64,000 bases of DNA from Methanosphaerula palustris E1-9c (GTDB taxonomy: Archaea; Halobacteriota; Methanomicrobia; Methanomicrobiales; Methanospirillaceae), in the NCBI RefSeq assembly GCF_000021965.1, contig NC_011832.1, positions 1,798,001 through 1,862,000 on the forward strand, read 5' to 3'. The translations under genes and the position numbers were made by a program. The stretch's first letter is position 1. Every line of letters starts with the position of its first letter. Of this stretch, positions 25,927 to 35,211 are shown piece by piece. Under the pieces are notes generated by a model. The model did no database searches, was not told the DNA's origin, and was given only the letters and a program-made list of their open reading frames with translations.

Positions 25927-27282
25927 ATGGCAGGGCTTGAGTTCTTCAATAAACCGGTTGAAACGATGGATCGAACTGAATTAGACGCATTAATAGACGA
26001 ACGGGTCAGATATACGATAGCCTATGCCGACGAGCACTCACCGTTTTATCATCACTGGTTTAAGGAGCACCGGATAAACCCAGAGGAGATCACCACGCAT
26101 GAAGACCTGCTCGACCTGCCGATCATATCAGGGGTAACGATCAGGGAACATCAGCCACCAGTGACCCAGAAATTTGAATTCAAAAGCGTACCTCTCGAAC
26201 AGGTCTTCACGATCCATGAGACCAGCGGAACCACCGGCATTCCGAAATCGCTCTTCCTGACCTGGCAGGACTGGCAGCGATATGCAGAGAAGTATGCCAG
26301 GACCTTTGTCTCTCAGGGTATTGGTCCCGGGGATCGAGTCGTGGTCTGTGCATCATATGGCATGAACGTCGGTGCAAATACCATGACCTTGGCCGCACAT
26401 CGCTTGAAGTTCACGGTGATCCCGGAAGGAAGTTGCACGTTCCCGACCAGGGTGATAAAAAGTTATCAACCCACCGTGATCATCGGTTCGGTCTTCAAAC
26501 TCCTCCACCTTGCAGAACGGATGAAAAATGAAGGACTCAAACCCGAAGAAACTGGGATAAAGAAATTGATCGTCGGTGGAGAAGGGTTCGCTGACGAGGC
26601 GCGACAGTATGTTTCTACGCTCTGGGGATGTCCGATCTATAACACCTATGGCAGCACCGAAGGGACGATGTGCGGGGAGTGCAAGGAGCAGACCGGGCTG
26701 CATGTCCCTGAAGATCTGGTCCATCTGGACCTGTACGACCCTGCGATGCAGAAATTTGTCGATGATGGAGACCGTGGGAGAATTGTTCTGACCAATCTGC
26801 TCCCGGTCGATGGAAAGACCGGTACCCTCCTGATCAACTATGACACTGAAGATACCACGATCATCCGGTCACAGGGCCAGTGTGTCTGCGGACGGACCCA
26901 TATCAGAATAGAACCTCCAATGCGCGAGGCAGAGACGAAATGGATCGGCGGGACCTGGCTGAACAGAGTGGATATCGAACAGGCGGTCTTTCACCCAGAA
27001 AATATGCAGGACCTGACCGGGGAGTATGAAGCATTTCTCTACGGGGGCGGCGACCAGGAAGAGACTATGTTGCGCGTGAGCATGGAATGCAGAGACCCGG
27101 TCACCGCAGATAAGAGAGGGGTTGAGGAGCGGTTTCTTGCAACCCTCCTCTCCAGAAGAACCACCCTCAGAGAAGCCGTGGATGACCTGCAGGTCTCGAT
27201 TCTCTTCAATTTCACTTCTCCCGGAGGTCTAGAACTCGCCGCTCTGAAAGGAAGACCGCGAAGATTCGTCGACCGACGATGA
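25927..27282 (+). CDS. Coenzyme F390 synthetase-like AMP-forming ligase (PaaK family)
   Basis: The 451-residue adenylate-forming enzyme has the P-loop TIHETSGTTGIPKSLFLT, VCASYGMNVGANTM, VGGEGFADEAR and YNTYGSTEGTMCGECKEQ. A CVCGRT motif follows in the C-terminal part. The start MAGLEFFNKPVETMDR and overall layout fit the methanogen F390 synthetase group of PaaK-like ligases. These adenylylate or guanylylate coenzyme F420 in response to oxygen. Phenylacetate-CoA ligase is the alternative family name, but aromatic degradation is not expected here. It is a single-gene unit followed by a T-rich terminator. Confidence 0.8.
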   Translation: MAGLEFFNKPVETMDRTELDALIDERVRYTIAYADEHSPFYHHWFKEHRINPEEITTHEDLLDLPIISGVTIREHQPPVTQKFEFKSVPLEQVFTIHETSGTTGIPKSLFLTWQDWQRYAEKYARTFVSQGIGPGDRVVVCASYGMNVGANTMTLAAHRLKFTVIPEGSCTFPTRVIKSYQPTVIIGSVFKLLHLAERMKNEGLKPEETGIKKLIVGGEGFADEARQYVSTLWGCPIYNTYGSTEGTMCGECKEQTGLHVPEDLVHLDLYDPAMQKFVDDGDRGRIVLTNLLPVDGKTGTLLINYDTEDTTIIRSQGQCVCGRTHIRIEPPMREAETKWIGGTWLNRVDIEQAVFHPENMQDLTGEYEAFLYGGGDQEETMLRVSMECRDPVTADKRGVEERFLATLLSRRTTLREAVDDLQVSILFNFTSPGGLELAALKGRPRRFVDRR

Positions 27283-27317
27283 AGACCACAGAACAGATAT
27301 CATTCAATTGATAAGGA

Positions 27318-27338
27318 GATTTTCTTTTTCTTTTTTTT
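27318..27338 (+). terminator. T-rich transcription terminator
   Basis: GATTTTCTTTTTC followed by eight more Ts begins about 35 bases after the F390 synthetase-like stop codon. Runs of T are sufficient to end transcription in archaea. Confidence 0.65.
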
Positions 27339-27499
27339 ATGATCTTTGACACACAGCAATCGGTATCTCCCCCGATTCATCCTTGATAAAATAGACATAT
27401 TCAAGTAAAAAGAATCTGAAATAATAGTAGATAGATAAAAAGGCGCTTCACCGTGAGTACCATAGATGAATATACCATACTCTTTTTGACAGATCTTAC

Positions 27500-29845
27500 A
27501 TGATCACACTCCTCTATGTCGATGACGAGCCAGCCCTATTGTCACTGGGGAAGGTTTTCCTTGAGCGGCTGGGTGAATTAAATGTGGAGACCATTCAGGA
27601 ACCAGAACTGGCACTTGAAATGCTTGCAGCCCGTCATTACGATGCAGTCATCTCCGACTACCAGATGCCTGAAATGAATGGGATCGAACTTCTGATTGAA
27701 ATCAGGAAGAGATACAACAAACTCCCCTTTATTCTCTTTACCGGAAAAGGACGCGAAGATGTGGTGATAGAAGCGCTGAATAATGGTGCAAATTTTTATC
27801 TTCAGAAAGGAGGTTCACCCCATGCACAATTCGCCGACCTTTCAAACATGCTAAACCGGGCTGTGGAACAGAACCGGGCCGATGAGAGACTTGCACGACT
27901 GAACCGTGCCCTTCAGATGATCAGCGCATGCAACGCAGAACTTGTCAGAGCAACCGAAGAGAAGCAGCTCCTTGAGACGATCTGCAGGGTGATCATTGAA
28001 GAGGGGAGTTACCAGTTCACCTGGGTCGGTTACCAGAAGGAGGAAGGACTCCCCCTCCAGATGGTCAGTTGGGCCGGAGATGACGGCGGGTACCTTGACA
28101 TCTATAGATCTGAAGGGAAGGAATCCATTCCCCTAACCCAGGATACCGTGACCTCACTCAATACAGTCAAACCGGCAGTATCACGAAAACTACCTGGAAA
28201 TAATGAGACAGTTCTGAATAAAAATGCGTTATTGAAGGGATTTGCAGCCTCAATTTCAGTTCCGCTCCATTCGGGAGAGGTGAAACTGGGCGTCCTGAAG
28301 ATCTACTCGGATCAACCGGATGCATTCGATCAGGAAGAGGTTGCCCTGCTGACACAACTGGCGGCAGATCTCAGCTTCGGGATCTGTGCACTCAGGAGGG
28401 AGGAAGAGCAGAGGAGGACAGAGATACATGCTTGGGAGATGGAGGACCAGTACCGGATCATCTTTGAATACAGTGGCACCGCGATGCTCTTCATCGAAGA
28501 AGACAAGACCATTGCACTGGTGAATACTGGATTCTCATCCCTCAGTGGCCAGACAAAAAAAGAGATTGAAGGGAAAAAAAAGTGGACAGAATTTTTTGAT
28601 AGTGACGATCGGATGAAGATGGAGCAATATCACGACCTGAGAAGAAAAAACGGGCACAACACCCCATGGGCCTATGAAGCTCGGTTCATCTCATCCAATG
28701 GCGAGGTCAGGACGGTGATCCTCACTGTTGGGATGATACCCCGAACCAGCAGGAGTGTCGCCTCATTGATCGATATCACAGAGCAGAAGATGGCACAGGA
28801 AGCACTCCTTGAACGTGAAAACTGGTATCGGGCGATGATCAATGATCAGACCGAGTTCATCTGCAGGTTTCTCCCAGACTGTACCTTCACATTCGTCAAC
28901 GAAGCATACTGTACTTACTTCAACAGGACCTATGATCAGATTATCGGCCAAACATTCACTCCTGTTCTGTATAAAGATGATATCCATCGGGTTCAGGACT
29001 TTTTTAAATCACTCACCCCGGAGCATCCAGTCGGAACTATCGCAAACCGATGTGTGATGTCATCAGGGGAGGTACGCTGGCAGCAATGGAGCGATCGCGC
29101 CATCTTTGACAAAGCTGGAAACGTGCTTGAGTATCAATCTGTTGGACGTGACATCACCGAACAGAAACTGGCCGAATCGGCCCTGGAACTTGCAAACCGG
29201 AAGATGACCCTGCTGGCCCGGATCTCCCGCCATGATATGCTGAACCAGCTGACCGCCATTCAGGGATATATTATGCTCGCCCAGGACAATTCCCCCCCTC
29301 CCGCAGTTCTCATACCGCTGACTCAGGCTGATCTCGGATGTCAGAACATCAGAGAACAACTTGAGTTCACCAGGGATTACCAGGAGATGGGGACGAAACG
29401 ACCAGGTTTCATGAACGTACGGGAGAGTCTGATGAGAGGTATCGCCCAGATCGATATCAATGATCTCTCATTCACACTCGCCCTTGGAGACCTTGAGGTT
29501 TATTCAGACCCCCTCCTCGACCGAGTTTTCTACAACCTCGTTGAAAATTCTATCAGGCATGGTCATCATGTGACCGAGATCAACATCAGCGCCTTACCAT
29601 GTGAGCAGGGAATGATGATAGTCTACGAAGATAACGGCTGTGGAGTCCAGGAGAAGCAGAAAGAGTTGATATTTTCCCATGGTTTTGGAAAGAATACAGG
29701 CCTTGGACTCTTTTTGATCAGAGAGATCCTCGGGATGACCGGTATTAAAATCCGCGAGACCGGCAAGGAAAACGAGGGGGTCAGATTTGAAATAACACTC
29801 CCCAACGGCAGTTTTCGAAAAAGAAAACCTGATTCTTCACAGTGA
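27500..29845 (+). CDS. Hybrid sensor histidine kinase: receiver-GAF-PAS-PAS-kinase
   Basis: The 781-residue soluble protein starts with a receiver domain (LLYVDDEP, phospho-acceptor Asp53 in ISDYQMPEMNG, KGRED). A GAF-like region (FTWVGYQKEEG) follows near residues 165-290, then two PAS domains near 320-430 and 445-560. The kinase has ISRHDMLNQLTAIQG with His578, typical of methanogen kinases. The HATPase domain has FYNLVENSIRHG, YEDNGCGV and GLGLFLIREIL. No membrane segment is seen, so it senses cytoplasmic cues and probably receives phosphate from another kinase. It stands alone, with no partner regulator next to it. Confidence 0.88.
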   Translation: MITLLYVDDEPALLSLGKVFLERLGELNVETIQEPELALEMLAARHYDAVISDYQMPEMNGIELLIEIRKRYNKLPFILFTGKGREDVVIEALNNGANFYLQKGGSPHAQFADLSNMLNRAVEQNRADERLARLNRALQMISACNAELVRATEEKQLLETICRVIIEEGSYQFTWVGYQKEEGLPLQMVSWAGDDGGYLDIYRSEGKESIPLTQDTVTSLNTVKPAVSRKLPGNNETVLNKNALLKGFAASISVPLHSGEVKLGVLKIYSDQPDAFDQEEVALLTQLAADLSFGICALRREEEQRRTEIHAWEMEDQYRIIFEYSGTAMLFIEEDKTIALVNTGFSSLSGQTKKEIEGKKKWTEFFDSDDRMKMEQYHDLRRKNGHNTPWAYEARFISSNGEVRTVILTVGMIPRTSRSVASLIDITEQKMAQEALLERENWYRAMINDQTEFICRFLPDCTFTFVNEAYCTYFNRTYDQIIGQTFTPVLYKDDIHRVQDFFKSLTPEHPVGTIANRCVMSSGEVRWQQWSDRAIFDKAGNVLEYQSVGRDITEQKLAESALELANRKMTLLARISRHDMLNQLTAIQGYIMLAQDNSPPPAVLIPLTQADLGCQNIREQLEFTRDYQEMGTKRPGFMNVRESLMRGIAQIDINDLSFTLALGDLEVYSDPLLDRVFYNLVENSIRHGHHVTEINISALPCEQGMMIVYEDNGCGVQEKQKELIFSHGFGKNTGLGLFLIREILGMTGIKIRETGKENEGVRFEITLPNGSFRKRKPDSSQ

Positions 29846-29899
29846 GCAGATACTGAATTTACCCAGGCAAACAGGATCTGTCTAAATTTCAGACCATCT

Positions 29900-32692
29900 T
29901 CACGGAGTAAATTTCATTGTATCGATCGAGAGCGGACCACTGAATTTTAACCTGAGCATATGTTGACCTGCCGGAAGCCAGATCTGCCTGGTTATCCAGG
30001 TGAATGAAGAGAGAGATCCGGTATCCGGCACCTGAACCGCACTCAGATTGGAATCATCGATCAGAATATCAACGGTTGAACCCGACACATTTGCCGCGAC
30101 TCTGAAGCTGGCATTATAGACCCCACTCTCCGTGATATTAACCGGATATCTGATCCATTCCCCGGGTTCTATGTCAGTAACACTATTACTCCCATCCACT
30201 GGGTTAAAAATGATATCCACTCCCTCGTCACGGTACGATTCCCCCAGGTTTTCTGAGGTCGTGTCATGGTATGCCACCATCTCGCCACCGGTGTCGAAAT
30301 CCTCTGCCTGGATCTGACCGGGAAGTGACTGGAACTGGCCGAAGGTTACCGATGGAGTCGGTCTGACGATGAATGTCTCTGATGGAGAGACCGTAGGCGT
30401 CTCCAAAATCGGGGCGGGTGTAGCCACGGTTGTTGAAGAGACCTGGGGCTGTAGACCTGCAGCCACAAACTGAAGATTGTCAACGTCCTGTCGTCCAATA
30501 AATGAGAGTTTCAGCAGGTGAACACCTGCAGGCAGACTCACCATCCGCTGAACTGTTCCAAAGCGATCAGAGGATCCGGTATCTGGTAATGAGACCGTCG
30601 TCAATGTGGTATCATCGATTGAGAGGGTGCATGATGATTCCGGGGTTATCGAACAGCCAGTAAATATGACAGTGTAATTTCCTGCCTGAGGGATCGTGAC
30701 CGTATACGTGAGCCACTCACCATCCCTGATCCAGCAGACTTTATAGCCGCCAGTTGGATGAATCTGTTCGATATCGACACCGTCATTTCTATAAACCGAT
30801 CCTTCATTCCATGCCGTCGTGTCATGATAGGCGATCCCCTCACCACCAAGATTATAGTCCTCCGCCTCGATCAGAGCCGGTAAGGTATGGTTCACATACG
30901 GGGCTGGATAACTCCTTAACAGGGTAACATTCATCTGCTGAGTCTCCCCGGACTTTATCACAGTTGTCAGTTGTTGTGTCTGGTATCCACTCTTGGCAAT
31001 GTCCAGATGGTGACTGCCTGGGCGCAGGGAAGGTATGGTCAGCGGGGTCATACCGGCCAGCACGTTATCCAGGAAGACCGTTGCACCCGATGGAGTGGAC
31101 CCAAGAGATATTTTCCCATCGATCACTCCCTGCTCAGCAGGAATGGCTGGATTGATCTCGAAGTAATCGATGTTCTGACGATCACCTGCGAAGGTAAGCC
31201 TGACCAGATGCCTCCCGGCTGAAAACTTAACCGGGAGGGATACGTTGGTGTAATTATCAAAGGAATCGGTCTGTGGAATGATCAGGGTTCCAGCATCAAT
31301 GCCATCGACGCTGACAACAATCTGGTCACCTGCACCCGGTGAGGAGGATCGAATCCTCATCTCATAATCGCCGGCCTCGGGAACGTCGAGTGTGTACTGC
31401 AGCCACTCGCCATTCCGGACCCAGCCGACATCGAAGCCTCCAGCCTGCGTGGTCTGTTCGATATCGACATCATCATTCCGGTATACTTTTCCCGAATTTC
31501 CACTGGTCGTATCATAATACGAGATGTTCTCCCCTCCATAATCATAATCCTCTGCTTCAACCCTGCAGGGGACTGTATGGGTGGTATAGGGTTTCTCGAT
31601 CGATGTTGACTGTGGGGAGGGTGAATAATTCATATCGATCGTCTCCCACTCAGTTGCAGGGATCGACATCGAGGAGGTGAACATGGCATCATAATCGATA
31701 TCCATCTTCACCCGGAAGAGGCCGCTCGGCCGATTCCCAAACGCATTCCCCCAGGAGTTGAGCATGATCCAGTACCTGTTTGCAGGATCAGTATCCTGGT
31801 ACCCAACACAGAGGACTGCATGGCTCCCTCCGCTCCAGGATTCCCAGGGATTACCATCATAGAGATCGGGGTTCCAGACCGCTGACTGGTTCCCTTCAAG
31901 CCAGAATTTGTTGAAGTCATTCCATGCCTGTTCGTTCGGAAGCCGAAATGCGAAATAGACTCCTTTGTTACTGTCCAGAACAGTCTTGATATTTGCAATG
32001 GCAGCCTCTGTTCCGATACTCCGGGTAGGGATCTTCTGCTCCTGGATCGAAGCGATCGAGTAGTGAGGATCTGTTGCGATATCCGATGCCTTTACCCAGG
32101 CCTGGTTGTTATCATTACACCAGTAGGTATTGTCCTTGAACGAAGCGTTGGTATTGGATGCAGGAACTGCTATCTTCTGTTGCTGATAAAAATTGACAAA
32201 GTCAGCCAGGGTTCCCCCATTCCCGGCCCAGGTCAATCCTGCCCCACCATGATAGGTGGAATCAAAGTACTGAATGGACAGGGGATCCCTGATTGCATCC
32301 TCTACCTGATGAGTGATCTCCATCAAGCCGGTACCAACCCAGACCCAGCAGTTCCCCGTCGGGTTCTGATCCCTCTGGATAGCATTATAATCAAGATAGG
32401 GGAGGAGATTCTGAGATCTGCTAAGGCCTAAGCGAGCTTTCAGCACCCCTGCAGTGTCAAGAGAGACAGTTGGCGCAGTCTCATACTGATCGATCTGATG
32501 CTTCAGCGTGGAATCATTCTGATGCATGACCGGTAATTGCACCGCAGAAGAAGAGTTATTCGAAACCCCAGATATCCCTACCCCTGCATATACCTCCTGA
32601 GCAGAGGCACCCCCCATCACCATAACCAGCAGCAGGAGTATGATCATACACCCGAGAATCCAGTTATACCATCTGCCGAAACCCCTGTTCAT
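29900..32692 (-). CDS. Exported papain-like (C1) cysteine protease with CBM6-type and PEGA domains
   Basis: The roughly 930-residue protein begins with a signal peptide (WILGCMIILLLLVMVMGGASA). A peptidase C1 domain spans about residues 90-360: active cysteine in NPTGNCWVWVGTG, histidine in GGSHAVLCVGYQ and asparagine in IMLNSWGNAFG. Three CBM6-like modules follow, each with EAEDYDYGGE/EAEDYNLGGE/AEDFDTGGE and VAYHDTT plus YRNDGVDIE. A PEGA domain (STPSGATVFLDNVLAG, TPLTIPSL) lies between modules 1 and 2. It probably acts at the cell surface on glycosylated material. Start is ATG 32692 or 32701; both follow GAGGGTG. A TATA-like TTATAAAA lies near 32865-32873. Confidence 0.85.
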   Translation of the reverse strand: MNRGFGRWYNWILGCMIILLLLVMVMGGASAQEVYAGVGISGVSNNSSSAVQLPVMHQNDSTLKHQIDQYETAPTVSLDTAGVLKARLGLSRSQNLLPYLDYNAIQRDQNPTGNCWVWVGTGLMEITHQVEDAIRDPLSIQYFDSTYHGGAGLTWAGNGGTLADFVNFYQQQKIAVPASNTNASFKDNTYWCNDNNQAWVKASDIATDPHYSIASIQEQKIPTRSIGTEAAIANIKTVLDSNKGVYFAFRLPNEQAWNDFNKFWLEGNQSAVWNPDLYDGNPWESWSGGSHAVLCVGYQDTDPANRYWIMLNSWGNAFGNRPSGLFRVKMDIDYDAMFTSSMSIPATEWETIDMNYSPSPQSTSIEKPYTTHTVPCRVEAEDYDYGGENISYYDTTSGNSGKVYRNDDVDIEQTTQAGGFDVGWVRNGEWLQYTLDVPEAGDYEMRIRSSSPGAGDQIVVSVDGIDAGTLIIPQTDSFDNYTNVSLPVKFSAGRHLVRLTFAGDRQNIDYFEINPAIPAEQGVIDGKISLGSTPSGATVFLDNVLAGMTPLTIPSLRPGSHHLDIAKSGYQTQQLTTVIKSGETQQMNVTLLRSYPAPYVNHTLPALIEAEDYNLGGEGIAYHDTTAWNEGSVYRNDGVDIEQIHPTGGYKVCWIRDGEWLTYTVTIPQAGNYTVIFTGCSITPESSCTLSIDDTTLTTVSLPDTGSSDRFGTVQRMVSLPAGVHLLKLSFIGRQDVDNLQFVAAGLQPQVSSTTVATPAPILETPTVSPSETFIVRPTPSVTFGQFQSLPGQIQAEDFDTGGEMVAYHDTTSENLGESYRDEGVDIIFNPVDGSNSVTDIEPGEWIRYPVNITESGVYNASFRVAANVSGSTVDILIDDSNLSAVQVPDTGSLSSFTWITRQIWLPAGQHMLRLKFSGPLSIDTMKFTP

Positions 32693-32710
32693 CCCCTTCA
32701 TCACCCTCAA

Positions 32711-33027
32711 TAGGTCCGTTTACCCCACCACTCATCACCTGATCTGATCACGATTCCTGGACCACCCTGCAGGTGGGAAACATGTTTCTCTGACAAGGCA
32801 CAGAGCGTGAAGAATCCAACTGTCCCGAAACAGCAATCAAAGCAGATACTGTAATAGATACTGCATTTTATAACAATTATTCAAACAATGCAGATCCAGA
32901 TGTTTAATTGTTACCTAATGCAACTATCCAGCGCTTAAAGTTTTTGCTCCTGACAATCAAAGGAACCTCTTTTTGATGAGGGAGATTTTTTACAGGAGAC
33001 TACAAACAGGTACCAGATACTCCCCTG
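32711..33027. other. 317-base intergenic region between divergent genes
   Basis: No gene is seen. It contains a minus-strand TATA-like GTTATAAAATGC at 32862-32873, about 180 bases before the protease start. The part before the cupin gene is AT-rich without a clear TATA box. Confidence 0.4.
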
Positions 33028-33405
33028 TTGATCTATGATACCGCTACCTCCCCATATATTCGGGTAATGGACAACTCACTCCTTTGTGAACTGATCCACC
33101 CCGGAAAGACTCAGGATGACATAAAGATCAGATACAGGCTTGCCCATGTATTTGTATTAAAGGGTGAGTCGACACTACCTCGTCTCCTGAAGAACAGTGC
33201 TGAGGTCTATTATATGATCAGAGGGCAGGGACTGATGCATATCGACGAACAGGCTGATTCCATAGATGCTGGACAGGCAGTGGTCATCCCGGCAGGATCG
33301 GTCCAGTTCATCAGCAACACGGGAGAAAAAGACCTGGAGTTTCTGGCGATTGTCGACCCGATGTGGGATAAAGCAGATGAGATCTGTATCCCCTGCAATC
33401 GATAA
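33028..33405 (+). CDS. Cupin-domain protein
   Basis: The 125-residue single-domain protein has the two cupin motifs: AEVYYMIRGQGLMHID (motif 1) and AGQAVVIPAGSVQFISN (motif 2). The N-terminus YIRVMDNSLLCELIHP resembles other small methanogen cupins, which supports the TTG start at 33028 over the ATG at 33067. The metal-ligand pattern is incomplete: only some of the usual histidines and the glutamate are present, so metal binding is uncertain. Its substrate is unknown. No clear operon partner. Confidence 0.75.
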   Translation: MIYDTATSPYIRVMDNSLLCELIHPGKTQDDIKIRYRLAHVFVLKGESTLPRLLKNSAEVYYMIRGQGLMHIDEQADSIDAGQAVVIPAGSVQFISNTGEKDLEFLAIVDPMWDKADEICIPCNR

Positions 33406-33462
33406 ACTGATAATAACAGACGAACAACCCCACCTTCCTTAAGAGGATGGTAGTTTGATTTC

Positions 33463-33475
33463 CTCTCAATGAGAG
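33463..33475. repeat. 13-bp palindrome
   Basis: CTCTCA-A-TGAGAG is a perfect short palindrome in the intergenic region after the cupin gene. It may be a regulator site for the genes downstream; nothing more can be said. Confidence 0.25.
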
Positions 33476-33590
33476 AACTTTCGGTATTGATCCTGTCACT
33501 TCAATATATTAATGAGGTGGTGAACTCCAGTACTGAAGAAATAAAAAAGGTGAAGATCCCTCGCAATATCAGGAGGTACACAAGATCGGG

Positions 33591-33749
33591 ATGGAAGAAC
33601 AATATATGCAGAACGTGTTATACTCTGAAATCAGAATCTACAATATTGCCACCCCATTTCAGGGAATCAGCAGACCTGACGATCTGCTGGTTGGAACCTT
33701 TGCAGGCGGATCTCTCCCTTTTGGGATCAGACCGATCCCGTTGAGATGA
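33591..33749 (+). CDS. Small 52-residue open frame upstream of cbiO
   Basis: The frame starts MEEQYMQNVLYSEIRIYN and ends FGIRPIPLR. AGGAGGT lies 13 bases before the ATG, rather far, and the stop is 6 bases before the cbiO start. Codon choice resembles that of the neighbouring genes (many ATC, CTG, GGA). I do not recognise it. It could be a real small protein co-expressed with the ATPase or the remnant of a longer gene. A different overlapping frame (33469-33744) is less likely because its composition is poor. Confidence 0.35.
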   Translation: MEEQYMQNVLYSEIRIYNIATPFQGISRPDDLLVGTFAGGSLPFGIRPIPLR

Positions 33750-33755
33750 TCATAC

Positions 33756-34631
33756 ATGGAAAAACAGCAACAGCAGCACTGCTGCATTCAAAACAAATCG
33801 GAACATGGGTCTGAACTTGTCCATATCGATTGTGTCAGCCATATCTATCCAGACGGGTCTGTGGGTATTCACCAGATGTGTTTTCGCGTTTACCAGCATG
33901 AGATCGTCGCACTCTGTGGAGCTAACGGTGCTGGAAAGTCGACCCTTATCGAACACCTGAATGGGCTGCTCGAACCTGCCGAAGGGAGGGTTCAGATCCG
34001 GGGAGAAGAGGTCACGCAGGAGATGAAGAAGTCCCTCTGGAAGACAGTCGGACTCGTCTTCCAGCGTGCAGAGGACCAACTCTTTGCTCCGACGGTTCTC
34101 GATGATGTGATGTTTGGGCCGTTGAACCTTGGACTATCTCCCGAAGATGCGCGCATCGAGGCTACACAAGCGCTGTCCGCAGTTGGGGCCCTGGACCTTG
34201 CAGAGAAGATACCGGCTTATCTGAGTGGTGGACAGAAGCGGCTGGCCGCCATCGCAGGGGTGCTGGCCATGAAACCGGCAGTGATCGCTATGGACGAACC
34301 GATGTCAGATCTTGACCCGTCCCATGCCGCGATCGTAGAGAAGATCATCTGTGAGTTACGCGACCAGTTCAACATCAGTATTGTGATCTCAACCCATGAT
34401 CTCGATCTGGCAGCCAGAATCGCAGACAGGATCTGCATTGTCAAGGCAGGGTCGGTGGTCGCAGAGGGGTCTGCGGAGGAGATTTTCTACAATCAGCCCC
34501 TGTTGGCCGAAGCTTCACTGATAGAACCCCAGGTGGTGGCGTTATACCGAGCCTATTGCCAGAAAAAAGGCGTTCAGCCAGACCAGCACCCGATCACGCA
34601 AAAAGACCTGCTCGAAGCGATCACCTCATGA
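33756..34631 (+). CDS. cbiO: Energy-coupling factor / cobalt-type ABC transporter ATPase (CbiO family)
   Basis: The 291-residue ABC ATPase has Walker A CGANGAGKST, Q-loop VFQRAEDQLFAPTV, signature YLSGGQKRLAAIAG, Walker B VIAMDEPMSDLDP and H-loop STHDLDLAARI. The Q-loop sequence AEDQLFAPTVLDDV is characteristic of the EcfA/CbiO group. This group powers uptake of cobalt, nickel or vitamins with CbiM/N/Q or EcfT/S partners. No membrane partner lies next to it: the downstream gene is on the other strand and the upstream frame is only 52 codons. The substrate therefore cannot be told. Confidence 0.88.
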   Translation: MEKQQQQHCCIQNKSEHGSELVHIDCVSHIYPDGSVGIHQMCFRVYQHEIVALCGANGAGKSTLIEHLNGLLEPAEGRVQIRGEEVTQEMKKSLWKTVGLVFQRAEDQLFAPTVLDDVMFGPLNLGLSPEDARIEATQALSAVGALDLAEKIPAYLSGGQKRLAAIAGVLAMKPAVIAMDEPMSDLDPSHAAIVEKIICELRDQFNISIVISTHDLDLAARIADRICIVKAGSVVAEGSAEEIFYNQPLLAEASLIEPQVVALYRAYCQKKGVQPDQHPITQKDLLEAITS

Positions 34632-34697
34632 TGGCATCAGAGGAAGCAGGTCTTCCAAGTCAGCGAAAAGAGGAGACGATAAAAAAGAATGGAGATC

Positions 34698-35048
34698 CTA
34701 TCTCCGCAGCCCATTGATGACCAGCCAGAACCCGAGGAATATTACGAGAATGGCACTCAGATACGGATAGATCATCGCCGGGAACCAGAGAAGCCCCATA
34801 CCATAGATCAGGAACAGGACGCCGATCAGCATCATCAGATATGACGATGTAGCCGAAGAGACTGGATAATTCTCCTCATTCTTCCTTCCCCATTCACGGA
34901 ATACACCACTGAATATAAAGCCGGCACCAAGGCCGATCAGCACGCCTATGTCAGCTCGTCCAAAGATCATTCCTGTTCCAAGTCCAATCAGGATCCCACC
35001 AGGGATGAAGAACCCATACCTGTTATGTCGATGTTCAGCCAGAACCAT
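34698..35048 (-). CDS. Small four-helix membrane protein
   Basis: The 116-residue protein has four hydrophobic segments: FFIPGGILIGLGTGMIFG, ADIGVLIGLGAGFIFSG, YLMMLIGVLFLIYGMGLLWF and YPYLSAILVIFLGFWLVING. The glycine-rich first pair resembles a duplicated helix hairpin. I do not recognise a named family. It converges with cbiO; ATG 35048 or the GTG one codon earlier are possible starts. Confidence 0.65.
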   Translation of the reverse strand: MVLAEHRHNRYGFFIPGGILIGLGTGMIFGRADIGVLIGLGAGFIFSGVFREWGRKNEENYPVSSATSSYLMMLIGVLFLIYGMGLLWFPAMIYPYLSAILVIFLGFWLVINGLRR

Positions 35049-35211
35049 CACCCTGCATTTCTATGGCCATTTATGGTAATAGAACCTTATCCTTTTGTTT
35101 TGATTGAGATTTATTCCAGGTAGTATCGATCAGGATGATAAAATTGGGAGATGGACATCCGGAATGAAATGAAACAGGAATGTCTATTTCGTTCCAGAAC
35201 GAAGGATGGGC

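Noticed and set aside
33469-33744. 91-codon frame after the cupin gene
   Set aside because: Composition is poor and it overlaps a better 52-codon frame with an AGGAGG site; not supported as a gene.
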